The position numbers and the translations under genes are program-made. Below, one piece after another: positions 1 through 11,018 of a DNA stretch of 64,000 nucleotides. The DNA is from Gammaproteobacteria bacterium (GTDB lineage: Bacteria; Pseudomonadota; Gammaproteobacteria; SZUA-152). The notes beneath the pieces are model-generated. The model ran no database searches, was not told the origin of the DNA, and saw nothing but the letters and a program-made list of their open reading frames with translations. Where the stretch lies: contig JAVVEP010000015.1 in assembly GCA_032250735.1 (NCBI GenBank), positions 1 to 64,000 of the forward strand, in the 5' to 3' direction. Each line of letters begins with the position of its first letter. Positions within the stretch are counted from its first letter, which is position 1.

Positions 1-59
1 TTCATAGTAGAAATATACCCCCTCCTTCAGACTCATTTCATATTGGACAAGGCTGGCGA

Positions 60-88
60 TTGACAACAAATGCATCTATCGGTAGAGT
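60..88 (+). promoter_or_regulatory. Candidate sigma70 promoter of tRNA-Leu
   Basis: TTGACA at 60-65 matches the -35 consensus exactly. TAGAGT at 83-88 matches 4 of 6 bases of the -10 consensus, and the spacer is 17 bp. The predicted start, near 95, is about 40 nt before the tRNA, which fits a short 5' leader. Read by eye; no transcript data. Confidence 0.6.
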
Positions 89-135
89 TGCCGCCGGTCG
101 TCGCCAGGCCCTCTCGGGGATTGCGCGCCAACCAT

Positions 136-222
136 GCCCAGGTGGTGAAATTGGTATACACGCTAGCTTCAGGTGCTAGTGGGGGAAACCCCGTGGAGGT
201 TCAAGTCCTCTCCTGGGCACCA
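136..222 (+). tRNA. tRNA-Leu (anticodon CAG)
   Basis: The acceptor arms GCCCAGG and CCTGGGC pair and are followed by an encoded CCA end. The anticodon stem CTAGC/GCTAG closes the loop TTCAGGT, giving anticodon CAG with T33 and G37 in place. The T-arm loop is TTCAAGT. Between the anticodon and T arms is a long variable arm (GGGG-AAA-CCCC type), as expected of a class II leucine tRNA. No intron or mismatch is apparent. A hairpin element lies about 130 bp downstream and could end the transcript. Confidence 0.97.
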
Positions 223-352
223 TTTTTTAATACATCCAGACCGTCCCAAACACAACTACACATCGGTTTAATCGCCTTTCGCGATCAAGCCCGACGCCCT
301 GTGGTTGCTGTTTAGTGCTACGAAAAGCCGTGTTGTTCCGACCATACCAGCG

Positions 353-408
353 AGAGCCTGTGAAAAAACCGTCGGCCTACTGCGGCCGTCGTTTTTTTCA
401 CAGGCTCT
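353..408. repeat. Short inverted-repeat element, copy 1
   Basis: A 16-bp terminal inverted repeat, AGAGCCTGTGAAAAAA, occurs here at 353-368 and as its complement at 393-408. It encloses a GC-rich core containing CCTACTGCGG. The same termini and the same core word bound a 179-bp element at 44769-44947, so this copy looks like an internally deleted relative. It could act as a bidirectional terminator between the tRNA and the helicase gene. The rest of 223-520 shows no other gene or clear signal. Confidence 0.75.
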
Positions 409-520
409 GAGTCCTACCGTTACCAGGGTTGCCTTCCTTGCTTTGCGACGGACAATGGCACTCTGATTTTGATAGAATGCCGCCAGTTCTTTTTATCGGA
501 TTATCGGAAAATCAGCCAAA

Positions 521-3500
521 ATGCAGCGCAAACATATACTCCGCGACCTTCAATACTGGTTCGATCAAAATAGCTACAGGCGCGGCCGAGCCTATTTCAA
601 CCAAGGGCGCGTGAAGCATCTGTCCGTGACGAAATTGAATGACGCACTGGTGGAGTTGCGGGCGACGGTGCAAGGCAGCGGGCGCGCACCCTATGCGCAG
701 GAGATTCTCATCTCCGGCATGGATGGTGGCGCAATCGATATCGACGGCGATTGCAGTTGCCCGGTGGAATATAACTGCAAGCATGTCGTTGCTGCCTGCC
801 TGGCCTACCATGCCTCGTTAGATTCCACGGAGCGCGAGGTGCGCGACACCAGCCTGGAGTGGCTGGAGAGATTTGCCCGGGCGGGCCGAGGGGAAAACCC
901 CGCTACGGCGACGGGCGTCGAATTCATTGCCTATATCCTGCACCCGGGGCAGACGCCTTCCGAGCTGGCCGTGGAATTCCTGATCACCCGCCGCTTGAAA
1001 AACGGCGGTATCGGCAAGGGACGGCGCACGGAATTGCATCAATTTGCCAGCTGGTATTCGTCCGCTGCTTACGCGCAGGAAGAAGATCATGACATCGGCC
1101 GGCTCATCGAGGCCCAGAAGGGAGCCGCATGGGGCTATCGCACCTATCCCCTGCGCGGCGAGCTGGGTTTTCTGGCCCTCTCCAGGATGCTCGATACCGG
1201 CCGGTGTTTCTGGGCCGACGTGCAGAGCCCTCCGCTACGTTTCGGCGAGTCGCGCGAGTTGCGGCTCGATTGGCAGGAGGAAAAGCACGGTGACCGCCGG
1301 CTGGAGATCGGCGTCGTGCCGCAGGCCATGGTTCTCAATAGCCAACCTGCCCTGTATCTCGATACGCAGACCGGGGTCATCGGCCCGTTGCGCGGGGCGG
1401 ACTTTACCACCCGGCAATGGGCGCTGTTGCTGGAGGCGCCGGTGGTTGTCCCGGCCAAGGCCAGTGCCGAATTCAGTCAACACCTGCTGACCGATCTGCC
1501 GCAAACCCCACTACCTCCACCGCTGCAACTGGACACCGTTGCCATCCAACAGCAGCCCCCGATTCCACATCTGCACCTGTTCAGCGATGAGAACCCGGTC
1601 AGCGGCCAACGCGTGCACATGATGCGCCTGCGTTTTGCCTATGCCGGCCATGAGCTGGCGCCTATGCCATCCATACCCGTGCACAAGCGGGTCGATGGCC
1701 AGCAAGTTATCGTTATCCAACGGGATCTGCCTGCCGAACAGTCGGCGCTGGAAAAACTCCATGCCGCGGAATTTCAGTCGTTTGCGGATGAACAACACGG
1801 TGACCTATTTTTCGTTAGCGGGGCCGACAACCTCATGACCGCCGCCGCACGCTGGCAGCTGTTCCTGGAAACCACATTGCCCGGGCTGGAGGCCGAAGGC
1901 TGGAAAGTGGAGTTCGCTCCCGATTTCCAATTGCAATTCCTGCACGCCGACAACTGGGCGGTGAACATCGACTCGGACGACGAGTCGAACAACGACTGGT
2001 TTGATCTGCGTTTTGATCTGCAGGTCCAGGGACGCAAACTGCCCTTGTTGCCCCTCATCGCCGAAGCCCTGAATCACTACGAACCCGATACCCTGCCCGA
2101 TGTTCTGACACTACCCCTGGGTGACAACCAGTACCTGCAACTGCCCGCCGAGCGTATTCGGCCCATTTGCGAAACCCTCTACGAGCTCTACGACGCCGGC
2201 ACATTGAATGATGACGGTGCGCTACGCATGAGCCGCTTCGATGCTGCGCGGCTGACAGAGCTGGAAAAAGCGTGTAACCACGACATGCGCTGGCGCGGCG
2301 GCAAGGCGCTGCGGGCACTGGGGCGCAAGCTCAAGGATTTCGACGGCATCAAACAGGTCACCCCGCCGCGCACACTAAAAGCCGATTTGCGCGAATATCA
2401 AAAGCAGGGCCTGAGCTGGCTGCAATTTCTGCGCACTTACGAATTCAATGGCGTACTGGCCGACGACATGGGCCTGGGCAAGACCGTGCAGACCCTCGCC
2501 CACCTGTTGCTGGAAAAAGCCAAGAAACGCCTGGACCGGCCCTGCCTGATCATCGCGCCGACCAGCCTGATGAGCAACTGGCGCCGTGAGGCGCAGCGAT
2601 TCGCGCCCTCGATCAAGGTGCTGGTGTTACACGGCCCCGAACGGAAACAACACTTCGATGACATCGACAGTCACGATGTGATACTCAGCACCTATCCCTT
2701 GTTAGCGCGCGATCACGAAACCCTGCTCGCGCACGAGTATCACTACCTCATCCTCGATGAAGCGCAGGTGATCAAAAATCCTCGCGCCAAGGCCGCGCGC
2801 CTGGCGCGCGACATTCGCGCCCGTCATCGCCTGTGCCTCACCGGCACGCCGATGGAGAATCATTTAGGCGAACTGTGGGCGCTGTTCGACTTCCTCATGC
2901 CCGGCTTTCTGGGCGACAGCAAATTGTTCACGCAACGCTTCCGCACCCCCATCGAAAAAAACGCTGATACCGAACAACGCGCGCGCCTGGCGCGACGGGT
3001 CGCGCCCTTCATGCTGCGCCGCCGCAAGGCGGATGTGATCAAAGAGCTACCGGCAAAGACCGAGATCCTGCGCACGGTGGCGCTGGAGGGCAAACAGGCG
3101 GCGCTCTATGAAAGCATTCGCCTGTCCATGGAAAAGAAGGTGCGCGACGCCATCGCCAAAAAGGGCCTGGCGCGCAGCCACATCACCATCCTCGACGCTC
3201 TGCTGAAGCTGCGCCAGACGTGTTGCGATCCGCGATTGCTGCCGCTGGCACAGGCCAAAAAAGTTGGCGAATCCGCCAAACTCGACATGCTCATGGAGAT
3301 GCTGCCGGAGATGCTGGAAGAGGGACGGCGCATTCTGCTGTTTTCCCAATTCACCACCATGCTGGCGATCATCGAGCGGCGCTTGCTTGAGGCCGGCATC
3401 GGCTACACCAAACTCACCGGCCAGACCCGCAACCGTGACGCCGCCATTGAGCGATTCCGCCAGGGCGAGGTCAACGTGTTTCTCATCAGCCTCAAGGCCG

Positions 3501-3796
3501 GCGGCGTGGGCCTCAATCTCACCGAGGCCGACACCGTCATCCACTACGACCCCTGGTGGAACCCGGCCGTTGAAAACCAGGCCACCGACCGCGCCCATCG
3601 CATTGGCCAGGACAAGGCCGTATTCGTCTACAAGCTGATTACCGAAAACACGCTGGAAGAAAAAATCCTGGCCATGCAGGCGCGCAAACAGGCACTGGCC
3701 GACGGTGTGTACAAACAAGGCAACCAAGGTGAAGGCCTGAAACTCGACGCCAATGACTTGCAGGAACTGTTTGCACCGCTGGCGCTGACCGGCTAA
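521..3796 (+). CDS. SWIM zinc finger and SNF2-family DEAD/DEAH helicase
   Basis: This predicted 1091-residue ATP-dependent DNA translocase belongs to the bacterial SNF2/HepA-like group. Near the N-terminus is a SWIM zinc finger (C78-x-C80, C86-x-H88). A long middle region of unknown fold follows. The helicase core starts near residue 600: Walker A DDMGLGKT at about 647, a DEAQ Walker B at about 746, LTGTPMEN, and the C-terminal motif VI HRIGQ at about 1026. SWIM plus SNF2 is a common bacterial pairing, and the finger probably binds DNA or a partner protein. The start at 521 is the first ATG of the frame, but no good ribosome-binding site precedes it. The exact cellular role is unknown, and it stands alone on the plus strand. 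Confidence 0.92.
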   Translation: MQRKHILRDLQYWFDQNSYRRGRAYFNQGRVKHLSVTKLNDALVELRATVQGSGRAPYAQEILISGMDGGAIDIDGDCSCPVEYNCKHVVAACLAYHASLDSTEREVRDTSLEWLERFARAGRGENPATATGVEFIAYILHPGQTPSELAVEFLITRRLKNGGIGKGRRTELHQFASWYSSAAYAQEEDHDIGRLIEAQKGAAWGYRTYPLRGELGFLALSRMLDTGRCFWADVQSPPLRFGESRELRLDWQEEKHGDRRLEIGVVPQAMVLNSQPALYLDTQTGVIGPLRGADFTTRQWALLLEAPVVVPAKASAEFSQHLLTDLPQTPLPPPLQLDTVAIQQQPPIPHLHLFSDENPVSGQRVHMMRLRFAYAGHELAPMPSIPVHKRVDGQQVIVIQRDLPAEQSALEKLHAAEFQSFADEQHGDLFFVSGADNLMTAAARWQLFLETTLPGLEAEGWKVEFAPDFQLQFLHADNWAVNIDSDDESNNDWFDLRFDLQVQGRKLPLLPLIAEALNHYEPDTLPDVLTLPLGDNQYLQLPAERIRPICETLYELYDAGTLNDDGALRMSRFDAARLTELEKACNHDMRWRGGKALRALGRKLKDFDGIKQVTPPRTLKADLREYQKQGLSWLQFLRTYEFNGVLADDMGLGKTVQTLAHLLLEKAKKRLDRPCLIIAPTSLMSNWRREAQRFAPSIKVLVLHGPERKQHFDDIDSHDVILSTYPLLARDHETLLAHEYHYLILDEAQVIKNPRAKAARLARDIRARHRLCLTGTPMENHLGELWALFDFLMPGFLGDSKLFTQRFRTPIEKNADTEQRARLARRVAPFMLRRRKADVIKELPAKTEILRTVALEGKQAALYESIRLSMEKKVRDAIAKKGLARSHITILDALLKLRQTCCDPRLLPLAQAKKVGESAKLDMLMEMLPEMLEEGRRILLFSQFTTMLAIIERRLLEAGIGYTKLTGQTRNRDAAIERFRQGEVNVFLISLKAGGVGLNLTEADTVIHYDPWWNPAVENQATDRAHRIGQDKAVFVYKLITENTLEEKILAMQARKQALADGVYKQGNQGEGLKLDANDLQELFAPLALTG

Positions 3797-3903
3797 CAGA
3801 CTGTTGAAATGATTCATCACACGGCGTGGTTTCGGGTACAGGGCGGAACCACGGCGGTGTGCCGCCATTAGAGGGTTCAGCGTTAACATGCCCTTCATGC
3901 CCT

Positions 3904-4040
3904 GTTTACCCATACCGCGTGGGCACAGAAAACGTGCCCACCCTACGCGGCCAGTTGAGATCACACGTAGAATGAGAGTTTCACTGGGGAAGCTGTTCCA
4001 CCCTCCCTGTAGGAGCCGAGCCCTCTCGGCGATTCGGCTT
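3904..4040. repeat. Intergenic small inverted repeats
   Basis: Two hairpins occupy the gap between the helicase gene and the convergent PRC-barrel gene. One, at about 3917-3945, is GCGTGGGCAC...GTGCCCACCCTAC, a variant of the GTGGGCA(A/G)TGCCCAC family found at 38269 and 49567. The other, at 4015-4030, is GCCGAG-CCCT-CTCGGC. Both sit between converging genes and could terminate transcription, although neither has a clear T tract. Confidence 0.5.
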
Positions 4041-4083
4041 CAACGATCGCACCAATGCATACAATCGGCCAGGGGCTGGCCTC

Positions 4084-4734
4084 CTACTCAGCACTCTTTA
4101 TTGCCGCGCGGGTCATGCCGACCGAGACGGTTTGCTTTGTCCCGTTCACACGGCCGACCCAACTAACGTTAATAAGCACATGCTTGCCGGACAAATTGTT
4201 ACGTACAGCTATATCCAGATAGCGGATCACCCAGTATTGGGTGTCGATGATGAAATCCTCGACGCGTCCGATGTCGCCATCCAGTGCCGCGACGCCATAC
4301 CCCTTGAGCTGCGCGGTACCACGCAGGTAGGTTTCTTCATGGTACTCAGGCAACACCGCAGCGATGGGACGGCGCAAAGGCGGTGTGGCCTCGATGTGCA
4401 TCGTATCCCAGTAGGGTGGCCAGCCATAATAGTGATAATAGCTTTGCTCATACTGTCGGGATAACGGTCTGGCGGTGCTAACCGGCGGACTGTTTTCGAT
4501 CTGCCTGCGGGTCAGTTCGACATCCATCGTTTTGCTGTCCGCGTCGATCTCACCGATGGCAACGGGCGAGACCAGCACACGCCCATCCATAAAATGGCCA
4601 CCAATATTGACCACGAGATAGCGTACCGCCCAGTTCACGGCATCGAAGTAAAACGCCTCCACAGCGCCGATCTCACCATCGACGGCATCCAGCCTATAGC
4701 CTTCCAACGCCTTTGCCGTTTGCAGTAGATTCAT
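4084..4734 (-). CDS. Tandem PRC-barrel domain protein (paralogue 1)
   Basis: This 216-residue cytoplasmic protein has two PRC-barrel domains, at about residues 5-80 and 130-205. PRC-barrel domains are small beta-barrels found in photosynthetic reaction-centre H subunits and RimM. Standalone tandem copies like this one have no settled function. Between the domains is an aromatic linker, YYHYYGWPPYW, shared with the paralogue at 41270-42022 (YYRYYGWQPYW), as is the preceding PPV-T-P-SR-YE segment. There is no signal peptide or membrane segment. An FNR-type palindrome with a matching -10 lies 87-104 bp upstream of the start, implying control by a Crp/Fnr regulator. Confidence 0.85.
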   Translation of the reverse strand: MNLLQTAKALEGYRLDAVDGEIGAVEAFYFDAVNWAVRYLVVNIGGHFMDGRVLVSPVAIGEIDADSKTMDVELTRRQIENSPPVSTARPLSRQYEQSYYHYYGWPPYWDTMHIEATPPLRRPIAAVLPEYHEETYLRGTAQLKGYGVAALDGDIGRVEDFIIDTQYWVIRYLDIAVRNNLSGKHVLINVSWVGRVNGTKQTVSVGMTRAAIKSAE

Positions 4735-4820
4735 ATGCCCTGCTCATTCAAGAGTTGCATCCATAGGGCTGGCTTTCCGCCAACTTGCCGGATATTAGAT
4801 ACCGATACCGCGCACAGGCG

Positions 4821-4838
4821 CATTGAAATATTTCAATG
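4821..4838 (-). promoter_or_regulatory. FNR-type box for the PRC-barrel gene
   Basis: The site is the perfect palindrome CATTGAAATATTTCAATG. Reading toward the gene on the minus strand, TCTAAT (5 of 6 to TATAAT) lies at 4799-4794, 30.5 bp from the box centre. This is class II activator geometry and predicts a start near 4787 and a leader of about 53 nt. It is one of five such boxes in the window. Confidence 0.72.
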
Positions 4839-4937
4839 CCGGGCACAGGCCGCAGTTCGACAAGATCAACAATTCCGCCCTCATAATATCCTAGTTAATG
4901 TTAGACATTGCGCGCTCAGCATTCAGCACCCGGCTGT

Positions 4938-6050
4938 TCACTGACCGGCATACTGCCGGGCGGCGACAAAACAGCGTTGTTTCAGCGCCGCCAGCAATTG
5001 ATCATAGGAGTCCGCGAATTTCTTGACGCCTTCCTGCTCCAGCTGCCGGGTGATCTGGTCCAGATCGACGCCGAGGCGTTGCAGGGTTTTGAGATTGAGC
5101 TGGGCGATATCCCTGTCGGCATCGAGTGTGGCCTGCAATTCACCATTCGCCTCCAGCGCATCCAGGGTTTCGGGCGGCACGGTATTTACGGTGTCGGGGC
5201 CGACCAACTGTTGCACGTAGAGCAGCGTGGCATAGGCCGGGTTCTTGGTGCTGGTGCTGGCCCATAGCGGACGCTGCGGATGAGCACCGCGTTGGTGTTC
5301 GGTCTCGAACGGCGCGCTACGCATCATCTCCCGGAAGTGCTGATAGGCCATCTTCGCGCTGGCGATGGCGATTCGGCCCTGCAGCGCGATGGCGTCCGGC
5401 GTGCCGATATCATCCAGCGCGGCGTCCACGGCCGTATCGATGCGGCTGACAAAGAAAGAGGCCACCGAGGCCACCGACTGCGGTTGTGGATTCTGCGACA
5501 GGCCACGACGATAGGCCTCCAGCACCGCCTTATAACGCTCCACCGAGAACAGCAGGGTCACATTGACGTTGATACCCTCGGCAATCAGGTGCTCGACCGC
5601 CGGCAGGCCGGGCTCGGTTCCCGGCACCTTGATCATCAGGTTCGGCCGGTTCACCGAGCGCCACAGGTGCCGGGCCGCCTCAAGGGTGGCGTCGGTATCA
5701 AAGGCCACGTGCGGCGACACCTCCAGGCTGACAAAGCCGTCCTTCCCTCCACTGCTGACATACACCGGCTTGAGGATATCCGCCGCCATCTGCACGTCCT
5801 GGATCGTCAGCCACTGGTAAAGGGTCTCGGCGTCCAGCGTAGGGTCGGCCTGCAACAGATCGAGGATGGCATCGTCATAATCCTCACTGTGCGCGATCGC
5901 CTTGTGGAAGATGGTGGGGTTGCTGGTAACCCCGCGCAGGCCCTGCGCGACCAACTCCTTAAGCCCGCCGCGGATCAACAGGTTCCGATCGATATAGTCC
6001 AGCCATATGGACTGCCCGTACCCGCTATACAGTGTGAGCATCTTTGACAT
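4938..6050 (-). CDS. tal: Transaldolase
   Basis: This 370-residue enzyme of the non-oxidative pentose phosphate pathway transfers a dihydroxyacetone unit from sedoheptulose 7-phosphate to glyceraldehyde 3-phosphate. Diagnostic segments are GVTSNPTIFHKAI near residue 40 and NLMIKVPGTEPG near 140, whose lysine forms the Schiff base. The length fits the long transaldolase subfamily of about 360-370 residues rather than the 317-residue TalB type. A second in-frame ATG at 6041 is an alternative start. It lies on the same strand as the PRC-barrel gene but has its own upstream FNR-type box at 6168-6185, so it is probably transcribed separately and adjusted with anaerobic or energy-limited metabolism. 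Confidence 0.93.
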   Translation of the reverse strand: MSKMLTLYSGYGQSIWLDYIDRNLLIRGGLKELVAQGLRGVTSNPTIFHKAIAHSEDYDDAILDLLQADPTLDAETLYQWLTIQDVQMAADILKPVYVSSGGKDGFVSLEVSPHVAFDTDATLEAARHLWRSVNRPNLMIKVPGTEPGLPAVEHLIAEGINVNVTLLFSVERYKAVLEAYRRGLSQNPQPQSVASVASFFVSRIDTAVDAALDDIGTPDAIALQGRIAIASAKMAYQHFREMMRSAPFETEHQRGAHPQRPLWASTSTKNPAYATLLYVQQLVGPDTVNTVPPETLDALEANGELQATLDADRDIAQLNLKTLQRLGVDLDQITRQLEQEGVKKFADSYDQLLAALKQRCFVAARQYAGQ

Positions 6051-8024
<1,974 letters not shown>

Positions 8025-8043
8025 GACCGACCAGGAGGGAGGC

Positions 8044-8439
8044 ATGCGTCTACAGGTGCTGCTGCCGACCGAGGTGCTGGTGGATGAGACGGTCACCAAA
8101 CTGGTCGCCGAGGCAGAAAACGGGGAGTTCTGCCTGCTGCCGCGGCACATCGACTTCGTCGCCGCGCTGGTGCCGGGGGTGCTGTATTTTTCCGACCGGG
8201 ACGGCGCCGAGCACTATGTGGCCGTTGACCAGGGCGTGCTGGTGAAATGCGGCCGCGAGGTGTCCGTCTCCACCCTCAACGGTGCGCGCGGCACCGATCT
8301 GGATCGCCTGCAGACCCTGATCGAAGAGCGTTTTCTGGCCCTGGATGAGCACGAGCGCAAGACCCGCACCGCCCTGGCCCGGCTGGAGGCCGGCACCCTG
8401 CGCGGCTTTCGTGAGCTACAGGAGAAGTTTCATGGTTGA
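8044..8439 (+). CDS. atpC: N-ATPase F1 subunit epsilon
   Basis: This is a 131-residue epsilon subunit, the central-stalk protein that couples and can inhibit F1. Residues 1-80 form the usual beta-sandwich (MRLQVLLPTEVL..., VPGVLYF..., VDQGVLVKCG), followed by a C-terminal helical stretch rich in Arg and Glu. I chose the ATG at 8044 because AGGAGGGAGG, a very strong ribosome-binding site, ends just before it. An in-frame ATG at 8017 would overlap atpD. Its position directly after atpD is diagnostic for the N-ATPase operon order. Confidence 0.88.
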   Translation: MRLQVLLPTEVLVDETVTKLVAEAENGEFCLLPRHIDFVAALVPGVLYFSDRDGAEHYVAVDQGVLVKCGREVSVSTLNGARGTDLDRLQTLIEERFLALDEHERKTRTALARLEAGTLRGFRELQEKFHG

Positions 8440-8746
8440 GCCACCCAGCCCACCGGGGACCGACGACGGCAAGCAACCCCTCGGCAAGACGGTCGGCCAG
8501 CGCGCCGCCCGCAAGCAGCAGGCCCGCGCCAAAGGCAAGCGCGCCGCCTGGTTCGGGCTGGGCATGTTCGGACTGGTGGGCTGGTCGGTGGCGATACCCA
8601 CCGTGCTCGGCATCGCCGCGGGTCTCTGGCTGGACCGCCGCTGGCCCGGCCCGGCCTCCTGGACCCTGACCCTGCTCTTCATCGGGGCCGCCCTCGGCTG
8701 CCTCAATGCCTGGTACTGGATCCAGCAGGAGAGCCGGCGTGACTGA
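8432..8746 (+). CDS. atpQ: N-ATPase accessory membrane subunit Q (AtpI-like)
   Basis: This 104-residue protein has a charged, lysine/arginine-rich cytoplasmic N-terminus (about residues 1-40) and then two hydrophobic helices (about 42-65 and 75-97). That is the architecture of AtpI-like proteins, which assist c-ring assembly or ion access in rotary ATPases. In N-ATPase operons the AtpI-like gene after atpC is called atpQ. The ATG at 8432 overlaps the end of atpC by 8 bp, indicating translational coupling. The name rests on position and topology, since the sequence itself is weakly conserved. Confidence 0.8.
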   Translation: MVEPPSPPGTDDGKQPLGKTVGQRAARKQQARAKGKRAAWFGLGMFGLVGWSVAIPTVLGIAAGLWLDRRWPGPASWTLTLLFIGAALGCLNAWYWIQQESRRD

Positions 8747-9983
8747 GACCGGCACCATTGTTCCGATCCTGCTCAGCTTTGGCGGGCTGTTTCTGCTCGG
8801 CCTGCTCGCCGACCTGGCCGGGCGGCACACGCCCCTGCCGAGGGTCACCCTGTTGTTGCTGTGCGGATTCATGATCGGCCCAGCGATGCTCGACTGGCTG
8901 CCGGCCCTCACCAACGAGTGGTTTCCGGTACTCACGGATATCGCCCTGGCGATGATCGGCTTTCTGCTGGGCCAGAACATGACCCGCGCCCGGTTCACTG
9001 AGCTGGGCCGACCGGTGCTCGCCATGTCCCTGGGGGAGGTAATACTCACGGCCTTACTGGTATTTTCGGTGCTGTGGTTATTCGGTTTTCCCCTCGACAT
9101 CGCCCTGCTGCTGGCAGGGATCGCACCGGCCACCGCGCCTGCCGCCACCGTGGATGTGGTGCATGAATACCGGGCCAGGGGCCGGTTCACCGATACCCTG
9201 CTGGGTATCGTCGCCATTGATGATGTCTGGGGACTGCTAATGTTCAGTGTGCTTCTGACCCTGGCCCAGGCGCTCGGTGGCCAGGGCGGTGAATGGTGGG
9301 AGGTTCTCCGGATCGGGGCCTGGGAGATCGGCGGCGCCGTCCTGGTGGGGGGGCTGGTGGGCTTGCCCATGGCCTATCTCACCGGACGCATCCGCCCGGG
9401 GGAACCGACCCAGGCAGAGGCACTGGGGCTGGTGTTGCTCTGTGCCGGCATCGCCGTGTGGGCCGAGGTCTCCTATATTCTGGCCGCCATGGTGCTGGGT
9501 GCCGTGGTCGCCAACCTGGCCAAACACCACGACCGTCCCTTTAATGCCATCGAAGGCATCGAATGGCCGTTCCTGATCCTGTTCTTCCTGCTGGCGGGGG
9601 CCGAGCTGGACCTGAGCGCGCTGTCCCAGGCCGGCCTGTTGGCCACCGCCTATATCGGCCTGCGGATTGCAGGTCGACTGCTGGGCACACGACTGGGCGG
9701 GCAGCTGGTCGGCGTCGATACCACCACCCGCCGCTGGATCGGTCTGGCCCTGTTACCCCAGGCGGGGGTGGCGATCGGCATGGCCCTGCTCGCCAGCCAG
9801 CGGTTTCCGGAGATCAAGAATGTCATCCTGCCGGTGGTGCTCGGCGCAACCGTGGTGTTTGAGCTCATCGGCCCGGTGGCCACCCGCTGGACCCTGATCC
9901 ACGTCGGCGATATCGATACGACCCAGCCACACAGCTCTCCACATAATCCACATAGCCGTCCACATAAAAAGAAGCGCCCATGA
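8739..9983 (+). CDS. CPA2/Kef-type cation:proton antiporter inside the ATPase operon
   Basis: This is a 414-residue integral membrane protein with about 12 hydrophobic segments. It resembles CPA2 (KefB/GerN/NapA-like) sodium or potassium/proton antiporters: GLLLLCGFMIGP-like and LAMIGFLLGQN early helices, ATAPAATVDVVHEY, then GIVAIDDVWGLLMFS. In the last of these the paired acidic residues of 'IDDVWG' resemble the transport-site aspartates of the family. The C-terminus is a hydrophilic His/Pro/Ser/Lys-rich tail. The GTG at 8739 overlaps atpQ by 8 bp, and its stop overlaps the atpR start by 4 bp, so it is a true operon member. Close coupling suggests that it exchanges the ion handled by the ATPase. 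Substrate is unproven, and there is no TrkA-N domain. Confidence 0.85.
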   Translation: MTETGTIVPILLSFGGLFLLGLLADLAGRHTPLPRVTLLLLCGFMIGPAMLDWLPALTNEWFPVLTDIALAMIGFLLGQNMTRARFTELGRPVLAMSLGEVILTALLVFSVLWLFGFPLDIALLLAGIAPATAPAATVDVVHEYRARGRFTDTLLGIVAIDDVWGLLMFSVLLTLAQALGGQGGEWWEVLRIGAWEIGGAVLVGGLVGLPMAYLTGRIRPGEPTQAEALGLVLLCAGIAVWAEVSYILAAMVLGAVVANLAKHHDRPFNAIEGIEWPFLILFFLLAGAELDLSALSQAGLLATAYIGLRIAGRLLGTRLGGQLVGVDTTTRRWIGLALLPQAGVAIGMALLASQRFPEIKNVILPVVLGATVVFELIGPVATRWTLIHVGDIDTTQPHSSPHNPHSRPHKKKRP

Positions 9984-10279
9984 TCAGTCCGTTCTCACTC
10001 ATCCTCTCGGCCATTCTCGGCGCCCTGCTCGGCCTGGTGTTTTTTCAGGGGCTGTGGATCACGGTCCGGCGTCTCGAACAGACCCGCCACCCCATCGTGT
10101 GGATGCTGGGCAGTCTGCTGCTGCGCTTCGGCCTGGTGCTGGTGGGGTTCTTTCTGCTCGCCCGCCAGGGAGACTGGACGCTACTGCTCGCCGCCGTCGC
10201 GGGCTTTACCCTGGCGCGGCTGCTCATTACCCGGCAGCGGCGACCGGCTGACCTCAAAGCGCAGAGATCGAAACCATGA
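9980..10279 (+). CDS. atpR: N-ATPase subunit R
   Basis: This 99-residue protein has three predicted membrane helices (about 5-27, 40-60 and 66-83) and a short basic tail. AtpR is the second small membrane protein specific to N-ATPase operons, and its conserved arginines are thought to interact with the c-ring glutamates. Here R36 and R49 lie at helix boundaries. It is flanked by the antiporter (4-bp overlap) and atpB (4-bp overlap). Its position immediately upstream of atpB, together with size and topology, supports the call; sequence alone would be weak. Confidence 0.82.
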   Translation: MISPFSLILSAILGALLGLVFFQGLWITVRRLEQTRHPIVWMLGSLLLRFGLVLVGFFLLARQGDWTLLLAAVAGFTLARLLITRQRRPADLKAQRSKP

Positions 10280-11004
10280 CCATCAGCCCCGACAGCATCA
10301 TCTTCTGGCAGTGGGGGCCGTTTGCGCTCAATGCCACCATCGTCTTCAGCTGGCTGGTGATGGCCCTGCTGACCCTCATCGCCTGGGCGGTGACCCGCCG
10401 CCTCGCCAGCGGCACCGAGCTGTCGCGCTGGCAGAACCTGCTGGAGGTGCTGGTGGTGGGCATACGCGAGCAAATCAGGGAGGTCACCCACCAGCATCCG
10501 GGACGCTATCTGCCCTTCGTCGGCAGCCTGTTTCTGTTTATCGCCATGGCCAATCTGCTCAACGTGGTGCCGGGTTACATGGCGCCCACGGGCTCGCTGT
10601 CGACCACCACCGCGCTGGCCCTCTGCGTGTTTATCGCGGTACCGCTGTTCGGCATCGCCTACGAGGGGCCGCGGGCCTATCTGAGCCATTACCTGAAACC
10701 CACGGTGCTGATGCTGCCCTTTAATATCATCGGCGAGCTGTCGCGCACCATCGCCATGGCGGTGCGCCTGTACGGCAACATCATGAGCGGCACGGTGATC
10801 GTCGCCATCCTGCTCAGCCTGACGCCCTATCTTTTCCCCGTGGTCATGCAGCTGCTGGGGCTGCTGACCGGCATGATCCAGGCCTACATCTTCGCCATCC
10901 TGGCCATGGTGTACATCGCCTCGGCGACATCGGCCCACGCGGAAAAAACCACCGTGAACACCCCGCCCTCTTCCCACTCAGACCCTTCCCACACAGACCA
11001 TTGA
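10276..11004 (+). CDS. atpB: N-ATPase F0 subunit a
   Basis: This 242-residue ion-channel subunit of the membrane sector has five or six hydrophobic helices. The essential stator arginine is R164 in MAVRLYGNIMSG, matching the RLFGN motif of standard a subunits. FNIIGELSR just before it and QAYIFAILAMVYIASA near the C-terminus are typical. The C-terminal tail is unusually hydrophilic and rich in His, Ser and Pro. It overlaps atpR by 4 bp. In N-ATPases this subunit pairs with a large c-ring to pump ions outward at the expense of ATP. Confidence 0.94.
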   Translation: MTISPDSIIFWQWGPFALNATIVFSWLVMALLTLIAWAVTRRLASGTELSRWQNLLEVLVVGIREQIREVTHQHPGRYLPFVGSLFLFIAMANLLNVVPGYMAPTGSLSTTTALALCVFIAVPLFGIAYEGPRAYLSHYLKPTVLMLPFNIIGELSRTIAMAVRLYGNIMSGTVIVAILLSLTPYLFPVVMQLLGLLTGMIQAYIFAILAMVYIASATSAHAEKTTVNTPPSSHSDPSHTDH

Positions 11005-11018
11005 CCAAGGAGTCACTC

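Noticed and set aside
70-315. An 81-codon frame spanning tRNA-Leu
   Set aside because: It reads straight through a certain tRNA gene.
1-4083. Genomic island inserted at tRNA-Leu
   Set aside because: No integrase, attachment-site duplication of the tRNA 3' end or phage gene was seen. Only a short inverted-repeat element is nearby.
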